Positions 1-11,212 of a stretch of DNA of 64,000 nucleotides are shown here, in pieces. Position 1 is the stretch's first letter. The number at the start of each line of letters is the position of its first letter. The stretch comes from Diphasiastrum complanatum (lineage: Eukaryota > Streptophyta > Lycopodiopsida > Lycopodiales > Lycopodiaceae), in the NCBI GenBank assembly GCA_029204225.1, contig CM055096.1, positions 74,307,919 through 74,371,918 on the forward strand, given 5' to 3'. The notes under the pieces were generated by a model. That model had not been told where the DNA came from. It saw only the letters and a list, made by a program, of their open reading frames with translations, and did not search any database. The position numbers were made by a program, and so were the translations under genes.

Positions 1-2895
1 ATGGAAAAGCATCTGCAATGATCATCCTCAACATTTCAGATACTCAGATCAGCCATGTGTCCGAAGCTTAGACATCCAAAGAATTTTGAGACATCTTGGG
101 CACATTATACGAAGTGCGAGATATAGCTTCCAAGCTACATCTTAGGAAGAAATTTTACTCCCTCAAGATGGCAAATGGTGATTCCCTACAAAATCACATC
201 AACTAGTTCAAGAACCTGCTGAAGCAAATGGCCATTGTCGGATCTATCATAGACGATCAAGACGCAGTAATGCAACTACTTACAAGCTTGCCAAGCTCAT
301 ACGACAGTTGGGTGATGATCATCACGACGCATCCAGAGCTGACTCTTTCAAGAGTCATTGCAATGTTGTTGCAAGAAGACACGCGGAGGAACCTCTAGTT
401 CCTCACCTGATTCTCACGCCTTGTACACAACAAAGGCACGACTAAGCAGAAGAAGAAGAAAGGCCCGAAGCAATCAAAGCAAGACCAGAAACCAACACAA
501 CGCAAAGAACAATCAAATCCACCAAGCTGTTCTGCAGATACTGCAAGATAAACAACCATGATATTCAAGACTGCCGGATACTACAAGCAAAGAACAACAG
601 CAAGGGACAATCAAATCAAGTGGCCAATGCAGTTACAGAAGCTCCACAACCCATTCAAGAAGCGGATCATGATGCTTTCATGACCAGCCATCAAGGAGCA
701 TCCAATGACAGTTCTTGGTTCTTGGATTTTGGTGCTTTCGAGTCCTATACACCCTACAGTACCAACAAATATCAGAAGGACTATGGTGTATTATATCAAG
801 AAGAAATCAGAAGCTTTCAATTGCTTCAGAATCTTCAAGGAGCGTTCAGAAAAAGAGACTGGAAGGACGATCAAAGCCCTATGGTCTGACAATGGTGGAG
901 AATACATCTCTACTGAATTTAAGGAGTATTGCCAGAGCCAAGATATCGAGCAGCAATTCATCACTCCTTATAGTCCTCAGTCAAATGGCTTGGTCGAGAG
1001 GAAGAAACGCACTGGCAAATCTTGTTCAGTCGGGATACAGTCTTTATTGAGGATCAATTTATCGACATCAAAGACAAAGATATTGTTCCAGAAGAACGTT
1101 ATCACCTGCCATTGACATGACAATCCGAGCTTCAAGCTCAGGCGTGTCCATCATCGATCAACTTCTTGACAGCGAGTCAGACAAAGATGTTGCTGCTACC
1201 CGACAACAAGTCCTAGGAGTGGTTCATCAGTCAATTCCTCCCAAGTCGAGTGCGCACACAGCCTACGAGGTATACTCTTGAGTCTGCATGTCTCTTGATA
1301 TAGGAACCGACAACAGTCGAAGAGGCGCTTAACCAACCAGACTCTGATCGATGAAGGAAAGTGATGGACAGAGAGTATTCCTCTCTGATCAAAAACCAGA
1401 CGTGGTCATTAGTCGAAGCTCCTATTGGCTGCAATATCATCGATTGCAAATGGATCTTTAAGATCAAGTACAATGCCAATGGAGCGCTTGATCGAAGGAA
1501 GGCAAGACTGGTAGCACGAAGATTCACTCAGATCCCCAACGTTGACTATAGTGAGACTTTCAATCCAGTAGTCAAGCATTTATTGATCCGAGCCCTCCTA
1601 TCATATGTTGCAGCAGCCGACCTTGAAGTGCATCAACTTCATGTGCAAATAGCTTATCTGAATGGAGTTATAGAAGAAGACATCTACATGATCCAGCCCG
1701 AATGATACGTTTTGGAAGGTATAAAAGATTATGTCTGTAAGCTCCATAAGGCACTTTACGGCTTGAAACAGTCTGCGAGAGCTTGGTTCAAGAGGATCAA
1801 TACATTCTTCATCAAACAAGATTTCCAACCAAGCACTGCTGATTGCAATGTCTATTCCAAGTCAATGCAACAATCCTTCATTATCATCACCTTATACATG
1901 GATGATATGTTGCTTTTCAGCAACAATACCAATTTGGTTAAGGATGCTAAACAGATGCTGTTTTCTGAGTTCGAAATGACTGATCTGGGTGAAGCTCACT
2001 TTTGTTTGGGCATTTAAATCCACAGAGACAGCGAGATGACTGATTTATATTACTCAACAAAGGTATCTTCACAATGTTCTTGACAAATATAATCTGATGA
2101 ATTGTAAGTTAGCTCACTCATCGATGGATCCAGACCTGGTTTTGTCAAAGGACCAATGTCCCCAGACCAAGCAAGAAGAGGAGCAGATGAGAGAGTATCC
2201 TTATTGATCAATACTCGGATCTCTTATGTACGCGATGGTCTGTACAAGACCTGACATCTCTTTTGCGGTAAACTAACTTAGCCAATATATGGCTAATCCT
2301 GACATTACCCATTGGAAGGTTCTCATAAGAGTCATGAGGTATATTTGAGCTATCATGGACTAGTGCATCTGCTATGGAGAAGTCAACAATGACAATCTCC
2401 ATTAGCTCAGTGAATACTCTGATGCAAGTTGGGGAGGAGATGTAGACAATCGTAAGTCCACATTAGAATTTACATTCTTCTTCAACAACGGTCCTATCTC
2501 ATAGAACAGTCGTAAGCAAACCTCTATCACTCTTTCATCTACAGAAACAGAATACATAGATGTTTTCCAGTCTATCAAATAAGCATTTTGGTTGAGAAAT
2601 TTACTGTCAAACATTAGTTTGTATTAGTAAAACCCTACAATCATATTCTGTGATAATCAGAGTGCTATTGTCTTATCGGCCAATCCTAAATTTTACTCTA
2701 GGAGTAAGCACATTGAAATCCGATATCACTATAATGGGGGCAAGGTTCTCAACAAGGAGGTAAGCTTAACGTACTGTAAAACAACACAGAATATGGTTGC
2801 AGATATATTTACAAAGGCATTAAGTGTTAATGCACACAACAAGTTTTGTGCATTGCTTAGTCTGAAGATCAAGGCATTCACGGATCCAGATTAAG
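1..2895 (+). pseudogene. Copia retrotransposon gag-pol, degenerate, 5' end outside window
   Basis: The gag (UBN2-type) region reads in one frame from about base 10 to 395 with three internal stops; recognisable pieces are LHLRKKFYSLKM and LLTSLPSSYDSWV. A perfect CX2CX4HX4C zinc knuckle (CRYCKINNHDIQDC) is coded at 533-574. The protease start SSWFLDFGA follows near 710, where the usual DSG is DFG. The frame then jumps to the integrase core (WSDNGGEY, TPYSPQSNGLVER, about 880-1010), so the rest of protease and the integrase N-terminus are deleted. Reverse transcriptase runs 1361-2017 in two pieces split by a stop near 1705, with the catalytic YMDD at about 1897. Decayed RNase H continues to about 2890 (KHIEIRYHY). 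It cannot encode a working polyprotein. The same family recurs, antisense, at 13620-14240. Confidence 0.9.
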
Positions 2896-2902
2896 GAGGG
2901 CG

Positions 2903-3950
2903 TGTTGGATTTATCTCCTGTACTCTCCTAAAGCCTATGTTAATCTGCCTCCATTCATGCTGCTGCATTTTTACTCGTGTTGTCACACAGTTTGCATATT
3001 TGAACTGTTAGTCGTTATAGTCTACATTTTTACTCGTGAATTTCCACAGACGAAAAACCTAGCACTGTCACTGAAAAACCCAACACTGTTGCCTTTTCAG
3101 CGATGGGCCATTCTGAGCAACCAAGTGTTTTGCGACACTTCTAGAAAAGCGATAGTTGCGCAGTCTGCATAAATACAAGTAAATTTGAACATGTGAAAAA
3201 TGCGACACTGCATTTTTACACGCAATTTATGACAGGTGAAAAATGCGACACTGCCCTACAAATGCCGAAGGTGCCCTACAATAGCCGAAGGTGCCCTTAT
3301 AGAAAGGCGAAGGTACCTTGCAAATCATTTTCCAAGGCATTGGACGGAGTGGCGCAATTTTTGCATTTTCACCAGCATGAATTTTTGCGAAGTTCGACGT
3401 CGCAGCCTCCTCACGCTCGTTCTATGCACTATGCAATCAGATTTGACAACAACAGCAGCCACCCACGATCTCTCCCAAACAACACAACCACTTTTGTACC
3501 TTCTTCATATGCACACCTATATAATTTATGTATATATTGAATATCATCTCAGTATTCAAAGAGAAGATAGAACGGAGCATGATTTCTAATTCAGAGACAG
3601 ACATTGTAGATGCCTTCGTGCATTGATTCTTTCTCTCAAATAGATTGTCAATAATAGGTTCATAACCTTTACAGATTGTGATTAGCTTGTGAAGCACGCA
3701 GTTCAACCGCTATGGTTTTGTGCTCACCTGCATTATTGACTCGTATATTTCATCATGCTTAATCTGATTACAACTCTATTTGGTTCTGCGTTCAGATTTG
3801 TGTCAATACTGCAATGCTTTTCTACGTTCTGTCTGGATATCTAATTGTTTTGTCTGGCTGTCCGCTCTTCACTTCCGCCACCACCGCGCATTAAAGGCTT
3901 TGAAATTATCATATTCTTGTGTTCGCCTACTAAGTCACCAGTAGTGCACG
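2903..3950 (+). repeat. putative 3' LTR of the first Copia element
   Basis: A purine stretch (AAGGAGGG, about 2893-2900) sits directly before TGTTGGAT at 2903, which is the expected polypurine tract and LTR start after RNase H. TATA-like sequence (GCATAAATACA near 3167) and a polyadenylation-like ATTAAAGG near 3889 lie inside. A 17-19 bp unit containing GCCGAAGGTGCC repeats about three times at 3250-3320. The right end is not defined, and the 5' LTR is outside the window. Confidence 0.45.
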
Positions 3951-3984
3951 CATCGAGAGAATTGAAGGGCTCGCTCTAATATTC

Positions 3985-4260
3985 TCCGACACTTTTTCCA
4001 AAGAGTACTTCACTATTTTGTTGGCATATGGAGATGACAAGAGGGTGATCTACATGGCCAATAATGGTGAGTGTGCAATCAAAGGGATTGGCACAATTCC
4101 TATTTCTCTCTCTACAAATAGGAATGTCATTTGGATGATGTTTTGTTCATTCCATCTATTGCCAAGAATTTACTTAGTGTGAGTAAAGGCCTCAAAGTCA
4201 TTAGGGGATATTACGACTCGAAATGGGCCCTTTGTCAAGATGCTTTTTTTTACTTCGCAC
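3985..4260 (+). pseudogene. Copia protease/pre-integrase fragment
   Basis: The frame reads YGDDKRVIYMANNGECAIKG, then after a one-base frameshift DDVLFIPSIAKNLLSVSKGL. This is the segment between protease and the pre-integrase domain of Copia polyproteins. No other domain of this element is visible here, so it is an isolated fragment. Confidence 0.75.
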
Positions 4261-5203
4261 ACTTTCAACGCTTATGTGTCCCAATCAATGGTGTCCATCT
4301 GTGACAAACTGTAACAGTGGTTGATAGACGGAAATTGTTTTTAACTTTCCCGGCCAAATTTTTGTGATTTTCAAATATCCCGCCGGGCAAGACAAATGAT
4401 TGTGATTGGACCACAGTTACTGCCTAAATATTCTTTTGCTACCCATCTTTGTACACTCGAGGTTGATTTGATGTCAATAGTCGTAAACCGTAGTTAACTA
4501 ATCCTTGTAGTTTAGGAACTTCTTGCCATTCTTAGGTATACCTCTCATTCTCTTCGTCCTCTCTGTTATTTCGGATTATCATTATTTGATTTACCTCTCA
4601 TTCTCTTCATTCTCAGCTTGCGTACACATGTACATATTTTGAACTAATGGCTACATATAATTGCAGACCAAGAGGAACCATTGATGCGATCAATTTTGCA
4701 ATGAAAAAAATACAGAAGATCAATGGATACCAAGAGGCTAAAAGCATGGTTTGGTGGTACAACATGGACTGTCAAGGACACTACCTTTCTTGGGTAGAAA
4801 TGCATTCATGTTTTTTATTGGAGGAGAGAGAGTAGGCCCACCACTTACCCCCCCAATACTCCAAGAAGGTAGGCCCATCATTACTAGGCCCTTCATTGCA
4901 TTAACTCGTGTGTAGCATCTATCACGCTCCCTCCCAAATTCCCAAAAAGTGAAATGTACTACCAAAAGGTACCACCAAACCATGCTTTTAGCCAAGAATA
5001 TTTAATAAATATCAATGGATCTTGATGCATCCATCCTCAAAAGGCGCTTCTCGGAAAAGAAAAAGATCAGATAGCATATATAGAAGCTCTTGGAAAGGCA
5101 GGATAATATTTCATGTATATGATACTCAAGAACTAAATTTATTTTGAATTTTCAATTATATTAGGTGCTCATAGCTATTGAAAAAAATCATCTAGGAAGT
5201 ACT
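4261..5203. other. non-coding, nothing recognised
   Basis: AT-rich sequence with two short opposing ORFs (4647-4835 + and 4738-4995 -) that resemble no family I know. A short inverted pair containing AAAGCATGGTTTGGTGGTA (4740-4758) and its complement near 4968-4988 gives both ORFs their similar ends. Confidence 0.4.
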
Positions 5204-5270
5204 AACTGGACGGATGCCAACTCACTATGGCCAACTGGACGGATGCCAACTCACTATGGCCAACTGGTCC
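5204..5270. repeat. 29-bp perfect tandem duplication
   Basis: The 29-bp unit beginning AACTGGACGGATGCC occupies 5204-5232 and is repeated exactly at 5233-5261; a partial third copy (AACTGG) follows. Confidence 0.95.
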
Positions 5271-5313
5271 TTATGATCTACAACCTAATCAGTTGTCCTA
5301 CTGGATGCCCGTG

Positions 5314-5321
5314 TATAAATA
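5314..5321 (+). promoter_or_regulatory. TATA box of a putative LTR promoter
   Basis: TATAAATA lies about 80 bp downstream of the 29-bp tandem repeat and about 190 bp upstream of the LTR-like repeat at 5506-5712. Direct repeats upstream of a TATA box are typical of an LTR U3 region, so I read this as a retroelement promoter rather than a host gene promoter. Confidence 0.35.
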
Positions 5322-5505
5322 GCTGATCATACTTCTACATTTCAATTCAAACAATTCATTCATGCAATGTATTGAAGTAGAATTTAACAGCTCTCTCAAG
5401 CTTTCAAGCTTAAACACTCTTGAACATTCTAGCTCAGTTCTTTAGAGTTCTTTTAGAGTTTTGCTATTAGCGCTTACTGCTTATCAACGGAAGTGCAAAT
5501 CAGAC

Positions 5506-5712
5506 AGAGGTTTCAGAGATAGATTAGAGTACACGGTTTTTATCCACCATTGTCTTGTTCTCATCATTTTGCTAAATCAATCTATCCTTTATTGCGTTCA
5601 ACATTATGTCAGAATCTTTGTAATCTCATATTGCTTTTGTCTGATAATTCAATTCTTCATTGTTTGGCTACGTAATCACTTTAGCTCTGATGATTTCAAA
5701 GTTAGTTGCTAA
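5506..5712 (+). repeat. LTR-like repeat, copy 1
   Basis: Shares the blocks TTAGAGTACA.GGTTT, TATCCTTTATTGCGTTCAAC and TTGTTTGGCTACGTAATCA, in the same order and spacing, with 7727-8010. With the TATA box at 5314 this looks like the R/U5 side of an LTR. Confidence 0.6.
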
Positions 5713-5847
5713 AATATTGAATATGATTCTTGTCATTATGTTTTGTTCAATATTTTTTTAAGTTCTTTTATTTAAGGTTAAACCTTTTAAGGCTTTCTAT
5801 ATATTTTTTTGTAGGGTGGGCTCTTTCTTAAATTTTTTTTTGTTAAG

Positions 5848-5916
<69 letters not shown>

Positions 5917-6108
5917 AAAAGTGAGAGCCCACCCACCGTGGCGGGTGGGCTCTCTCTTATTTTTTTTTTGTTAAGTTAAATTATATATATATATATAGTA
6001 AAAATATTGAACGTGATTCTTGTCATTATGTTTTGTTCAATATTTTTTTAAGTTTTTTTATTAAGGTTAAATCTTTTAAGGCTTTCTCTCTTAATTTTTT
6101 TTTTGTTA

Positions 6109-6112
<4 letters not shown>
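5712..6112. repeat. direct repeat of about 110-130 bp flanking a (TA)n and a GC-rich hairpin
   Basis: The sequence beginning AAAATATTGAA at about 5712 is repeated at about 6003, including ATTCTTGTCATTATG and the following T-rich tail. Between the copies lie (TA)n at about 5853-5913 and a perfect 12-bp stem (GAGAGCCCACCC, 5923-5934, with its complement 5943-5954) around an 8-base loop. A half-site of this stem (GGGTGGGCTCT) also follows the first copy at 5815-5825. Confidence 0.85.
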
Positions 6113-6152
<40 letters not shown>

Positions 6153-6158
6153 TTATAT

Positions 6159-6189
<31 letters not shown>

Positions 6190-6198
6190 CGCGCGCGC
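6112..6198. repeat. compound (TA)n-(TG)n-(CG)n microsatellite
   Basis: TA repeats (6112-6149), then TG repeats (6158-6180), pass directly into nine CG dinucleotides (6181-6198). Alternating purine-pyrimidine DNA of this type is prone to form Z-DNA. Confidence 0.95.
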
Positions 6199-6468
6199 AT
6201 TATATTATGTATATGTTATATCTATATATATGTATACTATACTTAAGAACTTAAATAATACTTAAATAAATTTAAAACATACTAACAAGTGTACTGAAGA
6301 GATTACTTTTAAGCGCTCACTTGTATAAATTTAAAAAATGACTTGCATAAGCTTTCTAAGCTTCCAAAGGGTGGTTCTAAAATTTTATTCTAAGAAACGA
6401 ACTTTGAGGAGAACCTCCTTTTATAGACTTTAATGTGCTTACTCTTGGAATGAAATCTAGGGATGCAA

Positions 6469-6706
6469 CCTATGCTCAGCATAGGTCGAACCGTGGTTAG
6501 AATAGAAAAATCCCGTGGGAATCCTATGTTGAGCATAGGATGTTACTAAGGACCCGAGCACAACCTATGCTCAGCATAGGTTAGAGTAGAGGACTAGTGC
6601 AAGCACCTATGATGAGCATAGGTTACCCATGTTTTAAGAAGATGAATACAAATTAAAACATGAATATTCTCTAATGCAAGAATTTAATACCCATGCTAAG
6701 CATAGA
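6469..6706. repeat. cluster of five 17-bp palindromes (CCTATGCTCAGCATAGG)
   Basis: Copies are at 6469-6485 and 6564-6580 (identical, perfect 8-bp arms around one central base), and 6523-6539, 6606-6622 and 6690-6706 (variants mainly in the middle and outer bases). The outer arms CCTATG/CATAGG are kept in four of the five. No ORF crosses the cluster. Confidence 0.9.
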
Positions 6707-6894
6707 ACAAAGTTAAAAAATGACAATAATCTTACCATCAAGAAATTTGTAAGCGAGAACGTATGTGAAATCTTATAGAAAGCCGTGACTTTGTCGTAGC
6801 GAGAGCTCTGGCAGCATGTGTGCTTCTGAATTCGCGAATGAGGTGAGTTATGCTTGGACTATGGTCCTTAAATAATTTTTTTTTGAGACCCCCG

Positions 6895-7010
6895 CCTCAC
6901 GCCAGACCTCCAGCTTGCTTTGGGACCGAGTTGCTGCGACTTGCTTTGGGACCTCACACCAGACCTCCAACTTGCTTTGGGACCAAGTTGCCGCGACTTA
7001 CCTCACCTCA
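6895..7010. repeat. tandem repeat, about 57-bp unit
   Basis: Units start with CCTCAC at 6895, 6952 and 7001 and share CCAGACCTCCA.CTTGCTTT; the third is only a start. The repeat produces the Pro/Leu-rich ORFs in this interval, which are not genes. Confidence 0.85.
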
Positions 7011-7043
7011 TGCCGAAATCGAGCCTGAGTCGGAACCGTTCAA

Positions 7044-7094
7044 ACCTAAATCTAGCCCTAAACCTAACCCGAAACCTAACCCTAACCCTAAGGA
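7044..7094. repeat. degenerate CCCTAAA telomere-like stretch
   Basis: Successive CCTAAACCTAACCCGAAACC-type heptamers and hexamers, related to the plant telomere repeat but imperfect. Confidence 0.7.
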
Positions 7095-7726
7095 TGCTGC
7101 CAAACAGTACTTTAGGCATGGTAGCCGCTAGAAATTTCAATTAGCCAGTTACTTTCTAGGCTTGTTGCTCATTTGCATTTACTTTTTTTTTTTATATACG
7201 TCTATTGAGGTTCGCATAGCTTTTTATTTGTTCTATGACCAACATAGGCTGCAGTTAAGTTTGAGGAGCATATTTAGGGTGGTGTTAACTATTTTAACAG
7301 GTGAAATTCTTCAAGCAAGTACTTTTCAAGAAATGATGCCTATAACTCAGCTTGTATCAAATCTTTCGACCTCGTCCTCCTCTTCAGATACAAGCTCGGC
7401 ACAATTAGAACATTGTTCTTTTGAACAAGTTGAATCGTTGAGTGATGAGTCTACTCTCCAATAGTATCCCCCACCAAAATTGGTGGCGGTCCCACGACAC
7501 CTGCGAGATGCAGTTATTGTGAGCTCTTATTTGCATCACGTCGAATCTTTATTAAATGATATTGCACCTTTTCTATGAAATCGAGTCGAGCAGTGTTGAA
7601 ATCTAGATTGTGCGGCAAAAAACAACGATGGGCTCCGACGATCCACTTTGAAGTTGTCCAAGCTATACATCGAGATTCCCAGGAGCCTCCCATCATTGTA
7701 CAAAGTGGTTAATTCAAACTTTCTTG

Positions 7727-8010
7727 TAGCCGTTCAGAAATTGCTTAGAGTACATGGTTTCAATCCGCAACTTATTGTACTCATTTACTTCTGTTACGTT
7801 TTCAAACTGAATCAATACTATCCTTTATTGCGTTCAACTTCATCTCAGAATGTATGTGTTTCTGTATTTTCTTCGCGACTAATTATTTGTCTTGTGATTC
7901 GCGACTAATTTGCAAATGATTCGCGACGAATTACTTGTCTGATAATTCAATGCTTTATTGTTTGGCTACGTAATCATTGTAGTGCTGATGATTTGAAAGT
8001 TTGATTTCTA
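7727..8010 (+). repeat. LTR-like repeat, copy 2
   Basis: Homologous and in the same orientation as 5506-5712 but with extra sequence in the middle, including three GCGACTAATT-like units (7880-7935). The upstream part seen in copy 1, with its TATA box, is absent, so this copy is truncated or diverged. Confidence 0.6.
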
Positions 8011-8149
8011 TCACTATTGTTTTGTTTGAAATTGATAGGCGTAGTCATGCATTGTGAAAGAGGAAGATAGTTTATTCCGCCACGCACGAAGAGTTTTCTT
8101 TCTAGACACTCAAATTATTTTCATTCATTTCTTTTTTAGTTCGACCTAT

Positions 8150-8743
8150 CTTCACAACCCCTCTTTCCAACACCTTCTGCCATCTTGATCATGAGTGATC
8201 AATTCATAACTTGACTTGTGACGATCTCCCTCACCAAGTCTCATGATAGAACCATTTGATCTACTCTCTTTATGAAGACATGTGACTCTGCTTGTTACAC
8301 AAGTGACTTTCTTGGAATCATAACAAAGAAATGTAAAAGAAACACCTCCTTCATGCATGCACCTAACAACATTTTTTTCCATATGATCAAAGTAATCATT
8401 AGCAACAAATTTTTTCAAGGAAGAACCTTCACCACCTCCATTGATGAAGTTAGCTCTTTCCTTACCTTTTGCGTGCTTGCACTTTCCATGAAGAACCGTT
8501 GAAGAACCATCATTATCCTCATAGCTCATTGGTAACATTCACCTTTATCATGTGTAGAGCTCTTTTAGCTCTCTTGTCATACCTTATATGATCTTTTTGT
8601 GACAAGGGCCTTTGTTCCACTCCTACAACAATGTCCAACAACTCATTCATCTCAAGGAGAGACTCCATCCTCACCTTCCAAGTAGAATAGTTGCTTGAGG
8701 TAAGCCTATCATTGCTTTAAAGGCCTCCACTTGTGGTTGCCAT
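8150..8743 (-). pseudogene. Copia gag fragment
   Basis: Reading from an ATG at 8743 on the minus strand, after one stop, gives LTSSNYSTWKVRMESLLEMN and then RALHMIKV, the N-terminal Copia gag signature (substrate-like NY..WK..M). A zinc-knuckle-distal Lys-rich part follows in a different frame down to about 8152. It has a stop and at least one frameshift, and no pol domains adjoin it. Confidence 0.75.
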
Positions 8744-8856
8744 GTTGCAATTGTTGGAAAGAGGTGATAATGCAATAACGACAAGTCAAAGCTTATGAAC
8801 GACTTATTGAGCACAGCGGAATGAGCCTGTTTTTCTAATGCATGACTACGTCTGCC

Positions 8857-9110
8857 AAGTGCTAAGGCTAACGGCTGAGGGGTAAGGGCTAAGGGTGAAG
8901 GACCAAGTACTAAGGCTAAGGGCCGAGGGCTAAGGGTCTAGGGGCAAGGGCCAAGGGCCAAGGGCTAGAAGTTAAGGACGAAGTGCTAAGGCTAAGGGTC
9001 GAGGGTTAAGGGCCTAGGGACAAGGGCCAAGTGCCAACAGCCAACGGCTATGGGCTTAAGGGCTATGGACTAAGGGCCACCAACTAAGGGCCAAGAGCTA
9101 AGGGCTAAGA
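8857..9110. repeat. heptamer-based minisatellite (TAAGGGC family) with higher-order repeat
   Basis: Dozens of AAGGGCT/AAGGGCC/CTAAGGG words follow each other. A higher-order unit of about 54 bp starting near 8902 reappears near 8978 with about 90% identity by eye. Confidence 0.85.
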
Positions 9111-9182
9111 TTTCATAATTTTGTTACAGTTTCATAATTTTGCTACTTATACTTTTATTACAGTTTCATAATTTTGCTAATT
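9111..9182. repeat. AT-rich short tandem repeat
   Basis: TTTCATAATTTTG(C/T)TA occurs three times with TACAG or TTATACTTT spacers, directly after the heptamer array. Confidence 0.8.
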
Positions 9183-9519
9183 ATACTTTCAATAGCATTG
9201 CAAATCCTAACATAAAATGTACTTGTATTTTTTTTTCAAGGTCACTACATGACTGCTCAAGAGAAAATGTTCCCGTTGTTTTATTTTTTCAGAAAAAAGT
9301 GGTTGCATTTGGAAATGTCTTAACTGCTGAATCAAATAGAATATGTTTCTTTTAGAGAAGTTGGTACAGATAAAAGGGTGGTCCTAATTTCAAAGGTTTT
9401 TAAAATGGATTGTCCTTTGTCGTACCCTCACGGTGATTTTGATCGCCTAGGAGACGTTTACAACTATATTTCCATCGATGTCATTGCAAAAAAAATCTTG
9501 TGAGATAATGTAGATATTG

Positions 9520-10860
9520 TCAACATGAATGAACTCGTTCTTGCCAACTATTCATTATACAATTTTGATGACGTTGTTGATTATATGGATTTTGAAAGGG
9601 TAGTAGTTTTCACTACTAAATTCAAAGGCTACTATCCCAGTGAAAAAAACCTACTTGTTATCGTGAAGTTGACTTCAATTACAACAGAAGAAAATATTTC
9701 GAATGTCATGACAGATGACAGAGGCCCTTTCTACATGCAAAATCAAACAATGATTTGGTGTTTGTCAAAATTGTCTTTGCACTCTAAAAAGAGAAAACAT
9801 GTATCATTTACTGAACCATTAAGTGAGTGCTTTACGTATTACTCTAAACGTTCAAATAGGAGCAACATCAAGAAAATGTTGGGCCATCCTTGTGGTTCAA
9901 AACATTGACAAGATCGATAGATGTTGAAAACCGATGCGCTGACTACAATATAACAAGATCAAGTAACTATGACTCATATATCTTGATAGGAATCAAAGAT
10001 AAATCTCATGATCATAATATGTCAAGATCAAGTAACTATAACTCGGATATCTTGACAAGAATCAAAGATATTTCTCATGATTGTAATATGTCAAGATAAG
10101 TGTATAACTTAGATATCTTAATAGATGTCGAGGATGTGGTTACCCATAATATATCTACATTAGCATACAACTTGGATATTCTTACAAGTGTAAAGGATGC
10201 TGGAGAGGCTGTTGATAACAACAAAAATAAAAGACGTCATTTTGAAATCAGCATTCAAACAAAGCGTACACCGAATTTGTCAATTTTGGCAAGTGCAAAT
10301 GCATCCACCCAACATAATTCAAGTTTTTTGAAATTCGATTTTAATGAACATGATTCCACAGGCAATATATTACATGATGAGACACGTGTATTCCTGAAGT
10401 TTCAAGATCCACACTCTACGAGATGTGGAAACAAGAATTTGGACATGTCAAGGCTCCAACAAGACAAAGAAAAACATGTGACAACCTTAAAAATGCAATA
10501 GAGACAACTCCTGATGCTAGGATGTGTGATTGCTATATTGCATTGAGAGGTCATCATCTATATATGCATATTGGAAAGGTCATGAGCAGTCTTTGTGTCT
10601 TATCATTGATGGAATGGATCAAAATACAACAACATTACTCCATTTCAATAAGACTCCTCCTAGATTAGAGGGCAATCGATTTTTGAAAACACACATGTTT
10701 GTGGGATATTGGTTCATGGATTCAAGTTGCTATGTGATGTTTGGATTGATACCTTGCATGCTCATGATAGCAACCAAGTTGCCACATCAATAATGTGAGC
10801 AATAAGAAAGGTACAAGCATCATGTGGTAACTTACCTTTCTTTGTTTGATGTACTATCTC
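9520..10860 (+). pseudogene. transposase-like gene remnant (DUF7869-like), broken
   Basis: The clear part begins near 10390 in one frame (IPEVSRSTLYEMW, then KAPTRQRKTCDNLKNAI). Frameshifts lead to LCLIIDGMDQNTTTLLHF at about 10592-10645 and, in another frame, VHGFKLLCDVWIDTLHAHDSN followed by QVATSIM near 10711-10790. An acidic IDGMDQ, a KTH.xG..VHG block and a W.D..H.HDSNQ block in this order are what I recall from a widespread plant transposase-like family with an RNase-H-like fold. Family assignment is from pattern memory only. ORFs at 9525-10501 may be its N-terminal half but are not recognisable. At least three frameshifts and a stop make it non-functional. Confidence 0.5.
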
Positions 10861-10864
10861 GCAA

Positions 10865-11212
10865 TTGTATGCTCTTGGATATAGTAAGGCTAAGAGTAAG
10901 AACAAGCTCAAACATATTGAAAATCATGTTTTTTCATGTAATGAGGCATTATGTAAACTTCTCTTGAGAATAAGTGAAGCATCCAAAGAGGACACTTATA
11001 CCCTTGAGAATGTATTGAGCCTCAAAGAGATCAAGTTAGAATTTGATTTCAATATTAGATCCATTTTGGATGAAATTCATAGCATATTAACTAGTCAAGC
11101 TAGTCTTAATCTTGATGATCAACTTTCTTGTTTATCTTATGATCTTGATCTCTATGATCTTGTTGATCATGATGAGGCATGGAAGCCTCGGATTTCCCAA
11201 CTTATGGTGTAG
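10865..11212 (+). CDS. unrecognised 115-aa ORF
   Basis: The ORF is rich in Leu, Ser, Asp and Lys, with an acidic C-terminal third (DDQLSCLSYDLDLYDLVDHD). It has no signal peptide, membrane segment or motif I recognise. Its position between transposon remnants suggests part of a retroelement leader or gag. It may not be a gene. Confidence 0.15.
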   Translation: MYALGYSKAKSKNKLKHIENHVFSCNEALCKLLLRISEASKEDTYTLENVLSLKEIKLEFDFNIRSILDEIHSILTSQASLNLDDQLSCLSYDLDLYDLVDHDEAWKPRISQLMV

